Of a stretch of DNA of 60,977 bases, positions 1 through 8,221 are shown piece by piece (position 1 is the stretch's first letter; every line of letters begins with the position of its first letter). Source of the DNA: Chloroflexota bacterium (lineage in GTDB: Bacteria; Chloroflexota; Dormibacteria; Dormibacterales; Dormibacteraceae); the NCBI GenBank assembly GCA_005882115.1, contig VBEG01000034.1:1-60977 (forward strand), written 5' to 3'. The notes below the pieces were generated by a model. That model did no database searches. It saw only the letters and a list, made by a program, of their open reading frames with translations, and was not told the origin of the DNA. The position numbers and the translations under genes are program-made.

Positions 1-333
1 GGGTTGGCGCTGATCGAGAAGTCATCGGACACCGGCGCGTTGACGGCAAGCGAGATGGTGGTGGCATGGCTCGCCGAGGCGCCCGTCCCCATCACCGTGA
101 TCGAGTAGCTCGCGACGGGGGTCGAGGACGCCGTCGTCATGGTCAAGGTCGAGCTGCCGCCGGCTGTAACCGCGCTCGGGCTGAAGGTAGCCGTCGCCCC
201 AGCGGGTAGCCCGCTGGCGCTGAGCGTCACCGTCTGCGCCGCACCGCTGACCACGGCCGTGCTGATGGTGCTGGTTGCCCCCTGACCCTGAATGACGCTC
301 AGGGTGCTCGGGTTGGCGCTGATCGAGAAGTCA
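1..333. repeat. Tandem Ig-like domain repeat, period 309 bp, inside the phosphatase gene
   Basis: The 24 bases starting at position 1 recur exactly at 310-333, an offset of 309 bp or 103 codons. On the minus strand both copies encode the start of a repeat beginning DFSISANP. One full repeat lies in the window and the next begins at its edge. Such Ser/Thr/Gly-rich Ig-like modules usually act as spacers or surface-attachment domains in secreted enzymes. Confidence 0.8.
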
Positions 334-1724
334 TTGGTTCCCGACGGCGGAGAAAAGTTGTAGGTCTGAACGTCGAAGGTGGCGCCGTTCTCATCCGTCG
401 GCGTCACGGTGACCGACGCGCCGGCGACCGTGACCCGGAGATAGTGGTAGATCGCCTTGGCATAAGCGTCGAAGCTGCTGTGTCCCGACACTCCTCCCAG
501 CGGATCGCCGCCCCCGCCAGTGACGTAGCTCAACATCGGATTGCCTGCGATCTGCGGATAGTTCCGCTCGTAGAAGTGAGCGTGGCCATTGAAGACGATG
601 TTCACTCCGTAGGACGCGAGCACGCCTTCAAGGTTGTCTGGGCCATCGAGGAACCAATCCGAGCCTTGCGAGCTGCTGTCCGCGTAGAGGGGGTAGTGCC
701 AGAACGCAAACCTGTGCGCCGCGGGGTGACTGGCCAGGTCGTTGGTGAGCCAGGTCAGCTCGGCTCCGCAAATCGCGCAGCCTGCGACCGGACCGTTGAA
801 GTGCGCCTGCCGGTCGCCCAGGTAAGCACCCGTCGAATCGCTCCAAGCCCCATCGAGGATGTAGAACCGGGTGCCGCCCCAATCGAACGCATACCAGCTG
901 CTCGGGTAGGTCTTGGTCGTCGTACCCAGCGTCCCGGTGCAGCAGTAGGTGTCGCGCTGATAACGGCAGCCGCTCTGCGCGCAGGCTGCGATGGTCGCGT
1001 CTTGGGGCCAGTTCTGGAAGTAGGGCACGCTGCCGCTGAAGCCGTGATTTCCCGTCGCCGGGAACGCGGGGATTGTCCGTCCGACCTGCGGCCAGTATTG
1101 GGGACCAAACGCGTTGCCTCCCCGCAGGTCGCCATACTCGGTTTGCGTGCCCGAGTTGTAGACGTTGTCCCCCACCGTGACGATGAAAGCGGGCTTGGCG
1201 GCCGCTATCCGGGAGAGGACGTTGGCCTCATCCGTGGTTCCCGCGCCCCAGTCGCCTATCACAGCAAAGCTGAAGGGGTCGGTGGCGCCTGACCCGAGCG
1301 CGCTGGTGAATATCGGTGCCGCTCCGAGCAGGTCGACGCCGGCTTGCGCGACCCGATAGCAGTAGTTGGTGTTCGGCTGGAGGCCGCTCAACTGGGCCTT
1401 GAACTGCTTGTCGTTGGTTCCGAACGAGGTCACGTATGTTGCGGTGACCGAGCTCGGCGGCGACGCGCAATTGCCCGCGGCGGGACCCCACGAGATGATT
1501 GGCGCAGGGGAGGAGGTATCGGTCGCCAGGTTGACCATCGCCGACGACCCGGTGGCGTCCGTCAGGTACGGATCACGGAGCAGGATCGGAGCTGCGGCGG
1601 CGACCCTGATGGGTGTCCCCAGGGAGGGCAGGGACCCGACTGCGAATCCGTCGTTGTGGAGGGGTGCCAGAACCGATACCAGGAGCGCGATCAGGGAAAC
1701 GGCTGCTCGCCTCGGCCGACTCAA
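1..1724 (-). CDS. Secreted purple acid phosphatase-like metallophosphoesterase with C-terminal Ig-like repeats (C-terminus beyond window)
   Basis: Predicted exported phosphoesterase. The best start is TTG at 1724, preceded by GGAGGAAG and an in-frame stop; it gives a signal peptide (RPRR, then a hydrophobic stretch to about residue 20). Residues 45-140 resemble the Fn3-like N-domain of purple acid phosphatases. The dimetal core follows with every ligand motif present: GDWG (157-160), GDNVY (185-189), GNHG (225-228), an FWH histidine (343) and GHAH (380-383). From about residue 455 the protein enters Ig-like repeats of 103 residues that run off the left edge. It is divergent from the sugar importer and probably scavenges organic phosphate outside the cell. 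The catalytic family is clear; the substrate is unknown. Confidence 0.88.
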   Translation of the reverse strand, partial: MSRPRRAAVSLIALLVSVLAPLHNDGFAVGSLPSLGTPIRVAAAAPILLRDPYLTDATGSSAMVNLATDTSSPAPIISWGPAAGNCASPPSSVTATYVTSFGTNDKQFKAQLSGLQPNTNYCYRVAQAGVDLLGAAPIFTSALGSGATDPFSFAVIGDWGAGTTDEANVLSRIAAAKPAFIVTVGDNVYNSGTQTEYGDLRGGNAFGPQYWPQVGRTIPAFPATGNHGFSGSVPYFQNWPQDATIAACAQSGCRYQRDTYCCTGTLGTTTKTYPSSWYAFDWGGTRFYILDGAWSDSTGAYLGDRQAHFNGPVAGCAICGAELTWLTNDLASHPAAHRFAFWHYPLYADSSSQGSDWFLDGPDNLEGVLASYGVNIVFNGHAHFYERNYPQIAGNPMLSYVTGGGGDPLGGVSGHSSFDAYAKAIYHYLRVTVAGASVTVTPTDENGATFDVQTYNFSPPSGTNDFSISANPSTLSVIQGQGATSTISTAVVSGAAQTVTLSASGLPAGATATFSPSAVTAGGSSTLTMTTASSTPVASYSITVMGTGASASHATTISLAVNAPVSDDFSISAN

Positions 1725-2006
1725 AACTTCCGGCTCTTCCTCCAGAGAACATCACAGCTGGTGCCAACCCGCTGCCGGAAAAGCGGGTCGACCAGGGCCA
1801 CGCGGCTTACCAGCCGCCCGGCCCGCGCGAACCATTGGAGCACTTTCCGGGCTATTAAGCGAGGAGTTTCTTCAAGGGAGAGGCGGGCAAATAGGACGGG
1901 TCGCCGAAATTGGCCCCTCGACCGAACCTGATACGATCGCGCCACGAATTTCTGCTCGCGGAGCCGCTCCTGAGGGAGGGCATGTTCAGCCTCAGAGGAG
2001 GTCGGA
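1725..2006. other. Divergent intergenic region with inverted repeats
   Basis: This is the largest non-coding gap. It separates the phosphatase (minus) from the sugar-binding protein (plus). It contains two short inverted repeats: ACCCGCT/AGCGGGT (1767-1788) and GCGGCT/AGCCGC (1802-1817). Both lie in the leader or promoter side of the phosphatase gene. The plus-side promoter is listed separately. I see no small gene or RNA gene here. Confidence 0.4.
1910..1937 (+). promoter_or_regulatory. Putative sigma70-type promoter of the sugar ABC operon
   Basis: TTGGCC (1910-1915) and TACGAT (1932-1937) are separated by 16 bp. The predicted transcript would start near 1944 and have a leader of about 60 nt. 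The leader ends in AGGAGGT four bases before the ATG at 2007. Confidence 0.35.
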
Positions 2007-3332
2007 ATGCAATCTATCACCCGGCGTGAGTTCGTCAAGCGCACAGCCCTGGCGGGAGCGCTGTTGACCCCGATACCGGCAATCCTCGAGGCGTGCAGCA
2101 CCGGCACACCGACGACGACGAAGACCACCAAGCTGACGATCGCCGCGGTTCAAGGAGCCGAGGATGGGCCGCTGAAGAAAGTCGCGCCGATGTATCAATC
2201 ACAGAGCGGTATCACGATGGAGATCGTCGAGTTCCCCTACGACCAGCTGTTCGAGAAGCTGGTCACCACATTCCAGGCGAATGGCTCTTCATACGACCTG
2301 TGCATGATGGACGACCCGTGGATGCCCAAGTTCGGCACGATGGGCGCGCTTCAACCGCTCGACTCGAACTTCGGGTTCACTCGCGATTCCGATATACCGA
2401 GCATCGTCTACGACGTAGGAACGTGGCCGCCCCCACACGGTCCCGTGCCTCCGTCCGAGCAGGGCAAATCGCAGCACCTCTACGGGATCACCATCGTGGG
2501 CAACGTCGAGATGTTCATGTATCGCAAGGACCTCGCCACCACCGCGCCGAGCAGCTGGGACGACGTGCTCGCCAACGCGATGAAGTTCAACAAACCGAAC
2601 TTCTATGGATATGTGATCCGCGGCAAGGCGACCAACCCGGCGAGCAGTGACTCGCTGCCCATTCTCTGGTCGTTTGGTGGCGACATATTCGACACGAGCT
2701 GGAAGGTCATGCTCGACTCCACCGAATCGATCGACGCCATCACGTTCCTCACCCAATCGTTGAAGAAGTACGCGGAGCCTGGCGCCGCGAACATCGATGC
2801 CGCCGACCGCGACAGGTTGATCGCCATCGGGCAGGCGTTCCAGTCCACGACCTGGCCGGCGGAGGTCACCGGCGTCGTCGAGGCCCAGGGCGTTTCCCAG
2901 GTGATCGGCAAGATGGCTTACATCCCGATCCCGAAAGGCCCCAGCGGCAAAGGTCTCGGCATGATGGGCAACTGGCTGCTCGGGATCCCAAAGGGCTCGA
3001 AGAACGGCTCGGCGGCAGCTGACTTCATCAAGTGGCTGATCAAGAGCGACAACATGAAGACGTACGTCCAGAACGGCGGCATTCCTACCCGGACGAGCCT
3101 GTTGAACGACCCTGCCCTCGGCCAGGCCAACCCGTATTTTCCAGCGCTTGCGCAGTCGCTCGCGGCCCAGCCGAACTGGCGACCGCGGACGGACCAGTGG
3201 AACGCGGTCGAGACGATCTATGGCACCGCCGTCAACCAGGCTGTTGCCGGCCTGAAGTCTCCAAAAGACGCTCTTACCGCGGCCGCGGCCCAGGTTCGGA
3301 CCGCGATGAAGCAGGCCGGCTACCCGTCCTGA
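2007..3332 (+). CDS. Extracellular solute-binding protein, family 1 (CUT1 sugar ABC importer)
   Basis: Binds the substrate outside the membrane and delivers it to the two permeases encoded next. At 441 residues it has the usual length of family 1 (MalE/UgpB-like) binding proteins. The N-terminus carries a Tat motif (TRREFVKRT, residues 5-13) and a hydrophobic stretch ending LEAC at Cys30. This suggests a Tat-exported lipoprotein, although Glu at -2 is unusual for a lipobox. The start is ATG with AGGAGGT upstream. It is the first gene of a five-gene plus-strand unit. No sugar can be named: the downstream isomerase suggests a carbohydrate, and glycerol-phosphate or polyol ligands are not excluded. 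Confidence 0.9.
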   Translation: MQSITRREFVKRTALAGALLTPIPAILEACSTGTPTTTKTTKLTIAAVQGAEDGPLKKVAPMYQSQSGITMEIVEFPYDQLFEKLVTTFQANGSSYDLCMMDDPWMPKFGTMGALQPLDSNFGFTRDSDIPSIVYDVGTWPPPHGPVPPSEQGKSQHLYGITIVGNVEMFMYRKDLATTAPSSWDDVLANAMKFNKPNFYGYVIRGKATNPASSDSLPILWSFGGDIFDTSWKVMLDSTESIDAITFLTQSLKKYAEPGAANIDAADRDRLIAIGQAFQSTTWPAEVTGVVEAQGVSQVIGKMAYIPIPKGPSGKGLGMMGNWLLGIPKGSKNGSAAADFIKWLIKSDNMKTYVQNGGIPTRTSLLNDPALGQANPYFPALAQSLAAQPNWRPRTDQWNAVETIYGTAVNQAVAGLKSPKDALTAAAAQVRTAMKQAGYPS

Positions 3333-3351
3333 GTCACGATCTGACCCGTCG

Positions 3352-4266
3352 GTGAACGTCCTACCGGCCCGCACCTCCTCGGTGAGGGTCGGTAGGCGAC
3401 GTCTCAGCCGAGACGAGCGCCTCGGCTATCTGCTTATCCTGCCGTCTCTCGGCGCTGTCTTTGTCGTCGTCACAATCCCATTCGTCCTCGTCGTCATCCA
3501 GTCGATCAGCTCGGAAGACGGGACCTTGATCGGCCTGCGCAACTTCACCCGCGCCCTTGAAAACCCGCTGCTCTACGACGCGATCCGGGCGACCGCCGAA
3601 TACACCGTACTGGTGCTCCCGGTCGAGATCTTGCTCGGCCTCTCGTTCGCGCTTTTAGTGCATCGGACGGTGCTCCGTCCTGGATTGCGGGCTGCCATTT
3701 ACGTACTGGCGATCTTGCCGCTTGTTGTCCCACCGGTCGCGATCGGCGTTGTCGCGCGGCTCATCTACGCGCCTGGCTATGGCGTGCTGAATGTGATCCT
3801 CGAACGTCTCGGTCTGATGCACCAGGAGGTCAACTGGTTGGGCGACCCGACGCTCGCCATGCTCGCCGTGGCCAGCGTCGACGTCTGGCAGTGGACGCCG
3901 TTCGTGTACCTCGTCCTCTTCTCCGGGCTGCAGACCGTCCCTCGTGAGTCGGTCGAGGCCGCCCAGATCGACGGCGCGAACTGGTGGGCGCAGTTCCGTT
4001 ACATCGACCTCGCCTACTTGCGACCGCTGTTCGTGCTCATCATCTTCTTCCGACTCGCCGATGTCCTGCGTGTCTTCGACCACGTCTTCATCCTCACGGG
4101 CGGCGGACCGGGGACCACGACCCAGCTGCTGAGCCTCTACATGTACCGAGTCGAGTTCAAGTTCTTCGACGCCGGCCAGGCGGCTGCCCTTGCGGTGCTC
4201 GTGCTCGTGTCGTTCAGCCTCCTTTATTCGTTGATCTCACGCGCGCTTCCCCTGGAGCGGGCATGA
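3352..4266 (+). CDS. Sugar ABC transporter permease (MalF/UgpA type)
   Basis: Membrane subunit of a CUT1 importer, 304 residues with about six hydrophobic segments. The EAA loop that docks the ATPase is visible (ESVEAAQIDGA, about residues 200-210). The GTG start lies 19 bp after the binding-protein stop. The stop overlaps the next permease start in ATGA, so the two permeases are probably translationally coupled. It should form a heterodimer with the following gene product. Confidence 0.92.
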   Translation: MNVLPARTSSVRVGRRRLSRDERLGYLLILPSLGAVFVVVTIPFVLVVIQSISSEDGTLIGLRNFTRALENPLLYDAIRATAEYTVLVLPVEILLGLSFALLVHRTVLRPGLRAAIYVLAILPLVVPPVAIGVVARLIYAPGYGVLNVILERLGLMHQEVNWLGDPTLAMLAVASVDVWQWTPFVYLVLFSGLQTVPRESVEAAQIDGANWWAQFRYIDLAYLRPLFVLIIFFRLADVLRVFDHVFILTGGGPGTTTQLLSLYMYRVEFKFFDAGQAAALAVLVLVSFSLLYSLISRALPLERA

Positions 4267-5114
4267 GCGCGATGGCTTCCGGCCGGTTTCTGCGAAGCGC
4301 GCTCGCAGCGATTGCGCTCGCCCTAGCCGGGGTTGTTTATGGCTTTCCCCTCTACTGGCTCGTGGTCACCTCATTGAAGAGCAAGGGCGAGTTGTTCGCG
4401 AGCACCGTGCACCTGGTACCGCACAATCCAACATTGGCCGCCTACACCAGCGTCCTGATCGACCGCGGATTTCTGGTGCTCCTCAAAAACAGCGTATTCG
4501 TGTGCGTCTCGACGGTGGTCATAACTCTGGCAACCGGTCTGCTGATCACCTATCCGATCACGAGGCTGCCGCTTCCAGCACGGCTGCGCGTGAACGTGCT
4601 GACGTGGGCGTTGTCGTTGCGCTTCCTGCCGCCGATCGCCGTCGTCATTCCTTACTTCGCGATCGTCCGCACAGTCCAGATCTACGACCAACCAATCGCC
4701 TTGATCGGGATCTACTCTCTGTTCAACCTGCCCTTTGCCATCTGGATGCTGAAGGGGTTCCTCACTGAGATTCCGCTCGAGTTGGAGGACGCCGCGCTTG
4801 TCGACGGCGCCAGCCGCTGGATCGCGTTTTGGCGCATCCTGCTTCCCCTTGCCGCTCCAGGAATCATGGCGGCCGGCATCATCATCTTCACGTTCGCGTG
4901 GAGCGAGTTCCTGTTCGCCCTCATTCTCACAGCCACGCCGAACTCGCAGACGTTTCCTGTCGGGGTGCAAGGCCTGGTCACCCAGTTCGAGATCATCTGG
5001 AATGACATGGCCGCCTCAGGGGTGATCGCGATGGCGCTGCCGCTTGTGCTCATGATCATCGGCCGCAGGTACATCGTCGCGGGCCTGACGTTCGGCGTCA
5101 TTCGTGAAAAGTGA
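4263..5114 (+). CDS. Sugar ABC transporter permease (MalG/UgpE type)
   Basis: Second membrane subunit of the CUT1 importer, 283 residues. The EAA-type loop reads LEDAALVDGA at about 180-189. I chose the ATG at 4263 because it overlaps the upstream stop (ATGA) and is followed at once by the first membrane helix. An upstream extension in this frame would be antisense-like sequence inside the first permease. No ATP-binding subunit is encoded here, so a shared MalK/UgpC-like ATPase from elsewhere is probably used. Confidence 0.9.
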   Translation: MSAMASGRFLRSALAAIALALAGVVYGFPLYWLVVTSLKSKGELFASTVHLVPHNPTLAAYTSVLIDRGFLVLLKNSVFVCVSTVVITLATGLLITYPITRLPLPARLRVNVLTWALSLRFLPPIAVVIPYFAIVRTVQIYDQPIALIGIYSLFNLPFAIWMLKGFLTEIPLELEDAALVDGASRWIAFWRILLPLAAPGIMAAGIIIFTFAWSEFLFALILTATPNSQTFPVGVQGLVTQFEIIWNDMAASGVIAMALPLVLMIIGRRYIVAGLTFGVIREK

Positions 5115-5914
5115 CAGCACCGTCGATCTACCTCAACGGCGCGACGGTGATGAGCACGCCGACCGAACGCGTGCTGGCTATAGCTCGCGACGCCGGGTTC
5201 GCGGGGATCGAGGCGCGTGCGGAGCGACTGCTCAACCACACGGATGAGGTCCGAGCAGCCGCCCTAGCGGCTGCGTCCGGTGAAGTGTTCTCGCTAAACG
5301 GTATTTCGCTGACCTTACGGCCCGACGGCCACATGGATCGCGGTGTGCTGGAAGCAGACCTGCCGCCACGCGTCGCGATCTGCAATGAACTGGGCGCGGT
5401 TTATCTGCTGGCGGTTGCGCCTCGTGCTCCGGGCCTCGGCGTCAACGACGCGATGGTGGGCCTGCGAGACGCGCTCGAGCTGGTGGCGGAGGGCGCTCGT
5501 CGGGCGGGTATCCGCGTCGCGTTCGAGTTCCTCGGCTTCCGAGACTGCCCAGTCAACACACCGGCACTGGCGGCGGAGGTGGTCGACCGCGTGGAGGGGA
5601 TTGAGATGGTCCTCGACTCGTGTCACTGGCACGCGAGCGGCGGCCGGCCGCTTGGCGACTACCCAGTGGATCGGCTTGCACTCGTGCACCTGAACGACGC
5701 GCCGCAGGCGAAGCCAGGTTCGGAGATCCAGGATGCCGACCGCATCCTTCCTGGCGAAGGTGTCATCTCCCTCCGCGAATTGATCAACGAGCTGCGCTCA
5801 CGTGGATACTCTGGCCCGTGGAGCCTCGAAACCTTCAATCCGTCGTACTGGGGCGAGGATCCTGCCCAGGTTGCCAAACGAGGCCTGGCTGCCGTCAAGA
5901 ACGTCTTGCGGTGA
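5111..5914 (+). CDS. Sugar phosphate isomerase/epimerase family TIM-barrel protein
   Basis: A 267-residue protein of the xylose-isomerase-like TIM-barrel family (AP endonuclease 2 superfamily). Visible signatures are FEFLGFRD near residue 138, VLDSCHWHASGG near 163 and VHLNDAPQ near 190; these resemble the metal-binding Glu, Asp and His sites of the family. The GTG start overlaps the permease stop (GTGA), so it is coupled to the importer. It probably isomerises or epimerises the imported sugar or a keto derivative. The exact reaction cannot be read from sequence. Confidence 0.85.
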   Translation: MTAPSIYLNGATVMSTPTERVLAIARDAGFAGIEARAERLLNHTDEVRAAALAAASGEVFSLNGISLTLRPDGHMDRGVLEADLPPRVAICNELGAVYLLAVAPRAPGLGVNDAMVGLRDALELVAEGARRAGIRVAFEFLGFRDCPVNTPALAAEVVDRVEGIEMVLDSCHWHASGGRPLGDYPVDRLALVHLNDAPQAKPGSEIQDADRILPGEGVISLRELINELRSRGYSGPWSLETFNPSYWGEDPAQVAKRGLAAVKNVLR

Positions 5915-5929
5915 CGGGCCTCTGGCGGT

Positions 5930-7165
5930 ATGACGAGCCGCAGGATGTTTGATGTCGATCCGGAGGCCGTGGCTTCGAGCTCGATCAATGAGGGTCGACT
6001 TCAACGGGCCATCGGTCTGGTCGGCAATTGGGTGGACACCGGGATCGTGCCAGGTGCCTCGCTCCTGATCGCGCGCGGCGACAACCTCGTCGTCGAGGGC
6101 TACCGGGGGCTCGCCGACATCAAGACCAAACGTGCCGCCTCGCGGGACACGCTGTGGAGCATCGCGTCCATCACCAAGCCGGTGACCGCAGCCGCAGTGA
6201 TGGCGTGTGTGGACAGTGGCCTGCTGAGCCTCGATGCGCCGATCGTCGAGATGCTGCCCGAATTCAGCGCGCCCGGTGATGTCCGGCCCAAGCGCAACGA
6301 GGTGACTTTGCGACACCTGCTGACGCATACATCCGGCCTGGCGGGATTCAGCCGCGACAACATCACGCTTCGTCAGCGTCACGCGCCGATCGACGATTTC
6401 ATCACGTCGTTCCTGAAGGAGGATCTGCATTTCCAACCCGGTCGATGGCACCTCTACAGCTCGGTCGGCTACGGATTGGCGGCCGAGATGGCGGGCCGAG
6501 CGCTTATCGCCTCCGGCGCTGCGCCTGGCATCACCCGCTCGCTGCAGGCCCACGAGTCGTTCACCCTGGATCTCCTTGAGAAGCTGGGCGTCGCCGATGC
6601 GGCGTTCAGGCCGGGCGACCCGGAACAGGCCCGGAGCGCCTGGGTGGAATCCACGGGACAGGAAGGTCTTGACTGGGAGATCGGAAACTCGCGCTACTAC
6701 CGGTCGCTCGGCATGCCTTGGGGTGGGCTCTTCACCAGGGCGCGGGACGTGCTCGCATTCATCCAGGCCTTCCTTCCCAGCCGGCGGCGCGCTTCGTCTC
6801 GGGTGCTATCGCAAACGGCCCTCGAGGAGATGGTCCGGTCGCAGGTCGCCCCCGCGGAGGCGCCGGTTTCCGTCGCCGCCTCGCAACGCGACATCACGTG
6901 GGACCCGACGAGCGAGCCGAGGGCGAGCGTCCCGTGGGGGCTGGGATGGGAGGTCAAGGGCAGCGGCGCCGGCGACTACTTCGGCGATGCGGCGCACGAC
7001 ACATCGTTCGGCCACTTCGGCGCCAGCGGAACGATCGCCTGGGCCGATCCGGAGGAAGAACTTGCGGTGGTCCTTCTGACCAATCAAGCGTGGGCGTCGC
7101 GCTGGCCGGTCCGGGATCGTCGTTTGGCGCGCCTGGCGGACGCCATCATGGCGGCGTTGGATTGA
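5930..7165 (+). CDS. Serine hydrolase of the beta-lactamase / class C family
   Basis: A 411-residue penicillin-binding-protein-like serine hydrolase (beta-lactamase PF00144 family). The nucleophile motif SxxK is SITK at residues 80-83, the YxS-type motif is in LYSSVGYG near 175, and a KTG-equivalent region HFGASGT lies near 362. No signal peptide is visible, so it is probably a cytoplasmic esterase, amidase or peptidase and not a resistance enzyme. It follows the sugar importer by 15 bp and probably belongs to the same transcript. It may hydrolyse an ester or amide form of the imported compound. Confidence 0.85.
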   Translation: MTSRRMFDVDPEAVASSSINEGRLQRAIGLVGNWVDTGIVPGASLLIARGDNLVVEGYRGLADIKTKRAASRDTLWSIASITKPVTAAAVMACVDSGLLSLDAPIVEMLPEFSAPGDVRPKRNEVTLRHLLTHTSGLAGFSRDNITLRQRHAPIDDFITSFLKEDLHFQPGRWHLYSSVGYGLAAEMAGRALIASGAAPGITRSLQAHESFTLDLLEKLGVADAAFRPGDPEQARSAWVESTGQEGLDWEIGNSRYYRSLGMPWGGLFTRARDVLAFIQAFLPSRRRASSRVLSQTALEEMVRSQVAPAEAPVSVAASQRDITWDPTSEPRASVPWGLGWEVKGSGAGDYFGDAAHDTSFGHFGASGTIAWADPEEELAVVLLTNQAWASRWPVRDRRLARLADAIMAALD

Positions 7166-7196
7166 ACCGCGCTTTATACGAGAGGTCAGGTAGCGG

Positions 7197-8192
7197 TCAT
7201 GCCTTCACGCGGAACGGCTCGAGCAGGTGCTTGGCGAACAGGTCGAGCTGGCTCAGGTCAGCGGTCATCGTGTGCAAGAACAGCTCCTCCACGCCGACGT
7301 CGATCCGCTCCTGGATTTTGCGCTGCACCTCGTCGATCGTCCCCGTCAGATACACGGCCTCGATGTAATCCCAGGGCCTCTCGTCGGAGACCACGGCGAG
7401 CATCTTCGCCTGCTGCTCGGCGATCGCGTCGTCGCGCTTGGTCGTTTCGGTGAGCCACAAGAAGTTTTCGTGGGCGACAGTGAAATTCTTGCGAGCCCTG
7501 GACGTGCCCTGACGCTCCAGCTCCCCGTCGATCTCCGCCATGTCCTGGACGATCTGCTGAGGCGGTGAGGTCGGCCGCGCGATCCATCCGTCCCAGCGGC
7601 AGATCCGCTGCAGCACACGGGCGTCCATCGTCGGCTGCTCCGGCGAGGCCGAGTGCGCCAGCTGGCGACCCCCCGCCACCCACACCGGGGGTACGGTGGT
7701 GAGCGGCTCTACCGTGATGCCGGCGAATTTGTGGTACTCGCCTCCAAAGCTCTGGTTCGGCGCCCGCAGAAGCTGCATCGAGGCCTCCAGCACCTCATCG
7801 GTGCGGCGACCGCGCTGCTGAATCGTGCCGCCTGTCGATTCGAACTCGGGCGCGTACCAACCTGTCCCGATGCCATAGATGAAGCGTCCCCCTGACAGGT
7901 GCTGCAGGGTGGCGATCTCCTTGGCGAGCACAACGGGGTTGTGAGTGGGCAGGACGAGGATCGACGTCCCGAGCTTGATTTTCGAGGTCACCGCGGCCGC
8001 GTGGGCCAGCGTCATCAGAGGCTCGGTCCAGCTGACGCGGTAGAAGCGCCGGGCCGTGAGCAGGTGGTCTGTGATGAACAGCGACTCGAACCCAAGCTCC
8101 TCGGCATGGGCTGCGAAACGTCTGAGCTCTTCGGCGTGGTGGCGCTCCTGGCCTGGGAGAAGGTAGGACGGGAGAAAGACGCCGAGCTTCAA
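7197..8192 (-). CDS. LLM class (luciferase-like) flavin-dependent oxidoreductase
   Basis: A 331-residue TIM-barrel oxidoreductase of the bacterial luciferase superfamily, probably using F420 or FMN. It begins KLGVFLPSY and has the typical ITDHLL segment near residue 40, LGTSILVLPTHNPV near 73 and GGRFIYGIGTGW near 100. No ATG fits: the start is TTG at 8192, placing the first beta strand at residue 2. TACAAT lies 9 nt upstream on the minus strand, so the mRNA may be nearly leaderless. It is divergent from the DUF993 gene with overlapping promoter elements. The substrate is unknown. Confidence 0.88.
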   Translation of the reverse strand: MKLGVFLPSYLLPGQERHHAEELRRFAAHAEELGFESLFITDHLLTARRFYRVSWTEPLMTLAHAAAVTSKIKLGTSILVLPTHNPVVLAKEIATLQHLSGGRFIYGIGTGWYAPEFESTGGTIQQRGRRTDEVLEASMQLLRAPNQSFGGEYHKFAGITVEPLTTVPPVWVAGGRQLAHSASPEQPTMDARVLQRICRWDGWIARPTSPPQQIVQDMAEIDGELERQGTSRARKNFTVAHENFLWLTETTKRDDAIAEQQAKMLAVVSDERPWDYIEAVYLTGTIDEVQRKIQERIDVGVEELFLHTMTADLSQLDLFAKHLLEPFRVKA

Positions 8193-8201
8193 GTCGAAAC
8201 G

Positions 8202-8211
8202 ATTGTATGGT
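8202..8211. promoter_or_regulatory. Overlapping divergent -10 elements (LLM oxidoreductase / DUF993)
   Basis: ATTGTATGGT reads TACAAT on the minus strand (8207-8202), 9 nt before the TTG at 8192. It reads TATGGT on the plus strand (8206-8211), 10 nt before the ATG at 8222. The two -10 hexamers overlap, as expected for a bidirectional promoter. No clear -35 element is seen. Confidence 0.35.
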
Positions 8212-8221
8212 GGCCTTCTCG

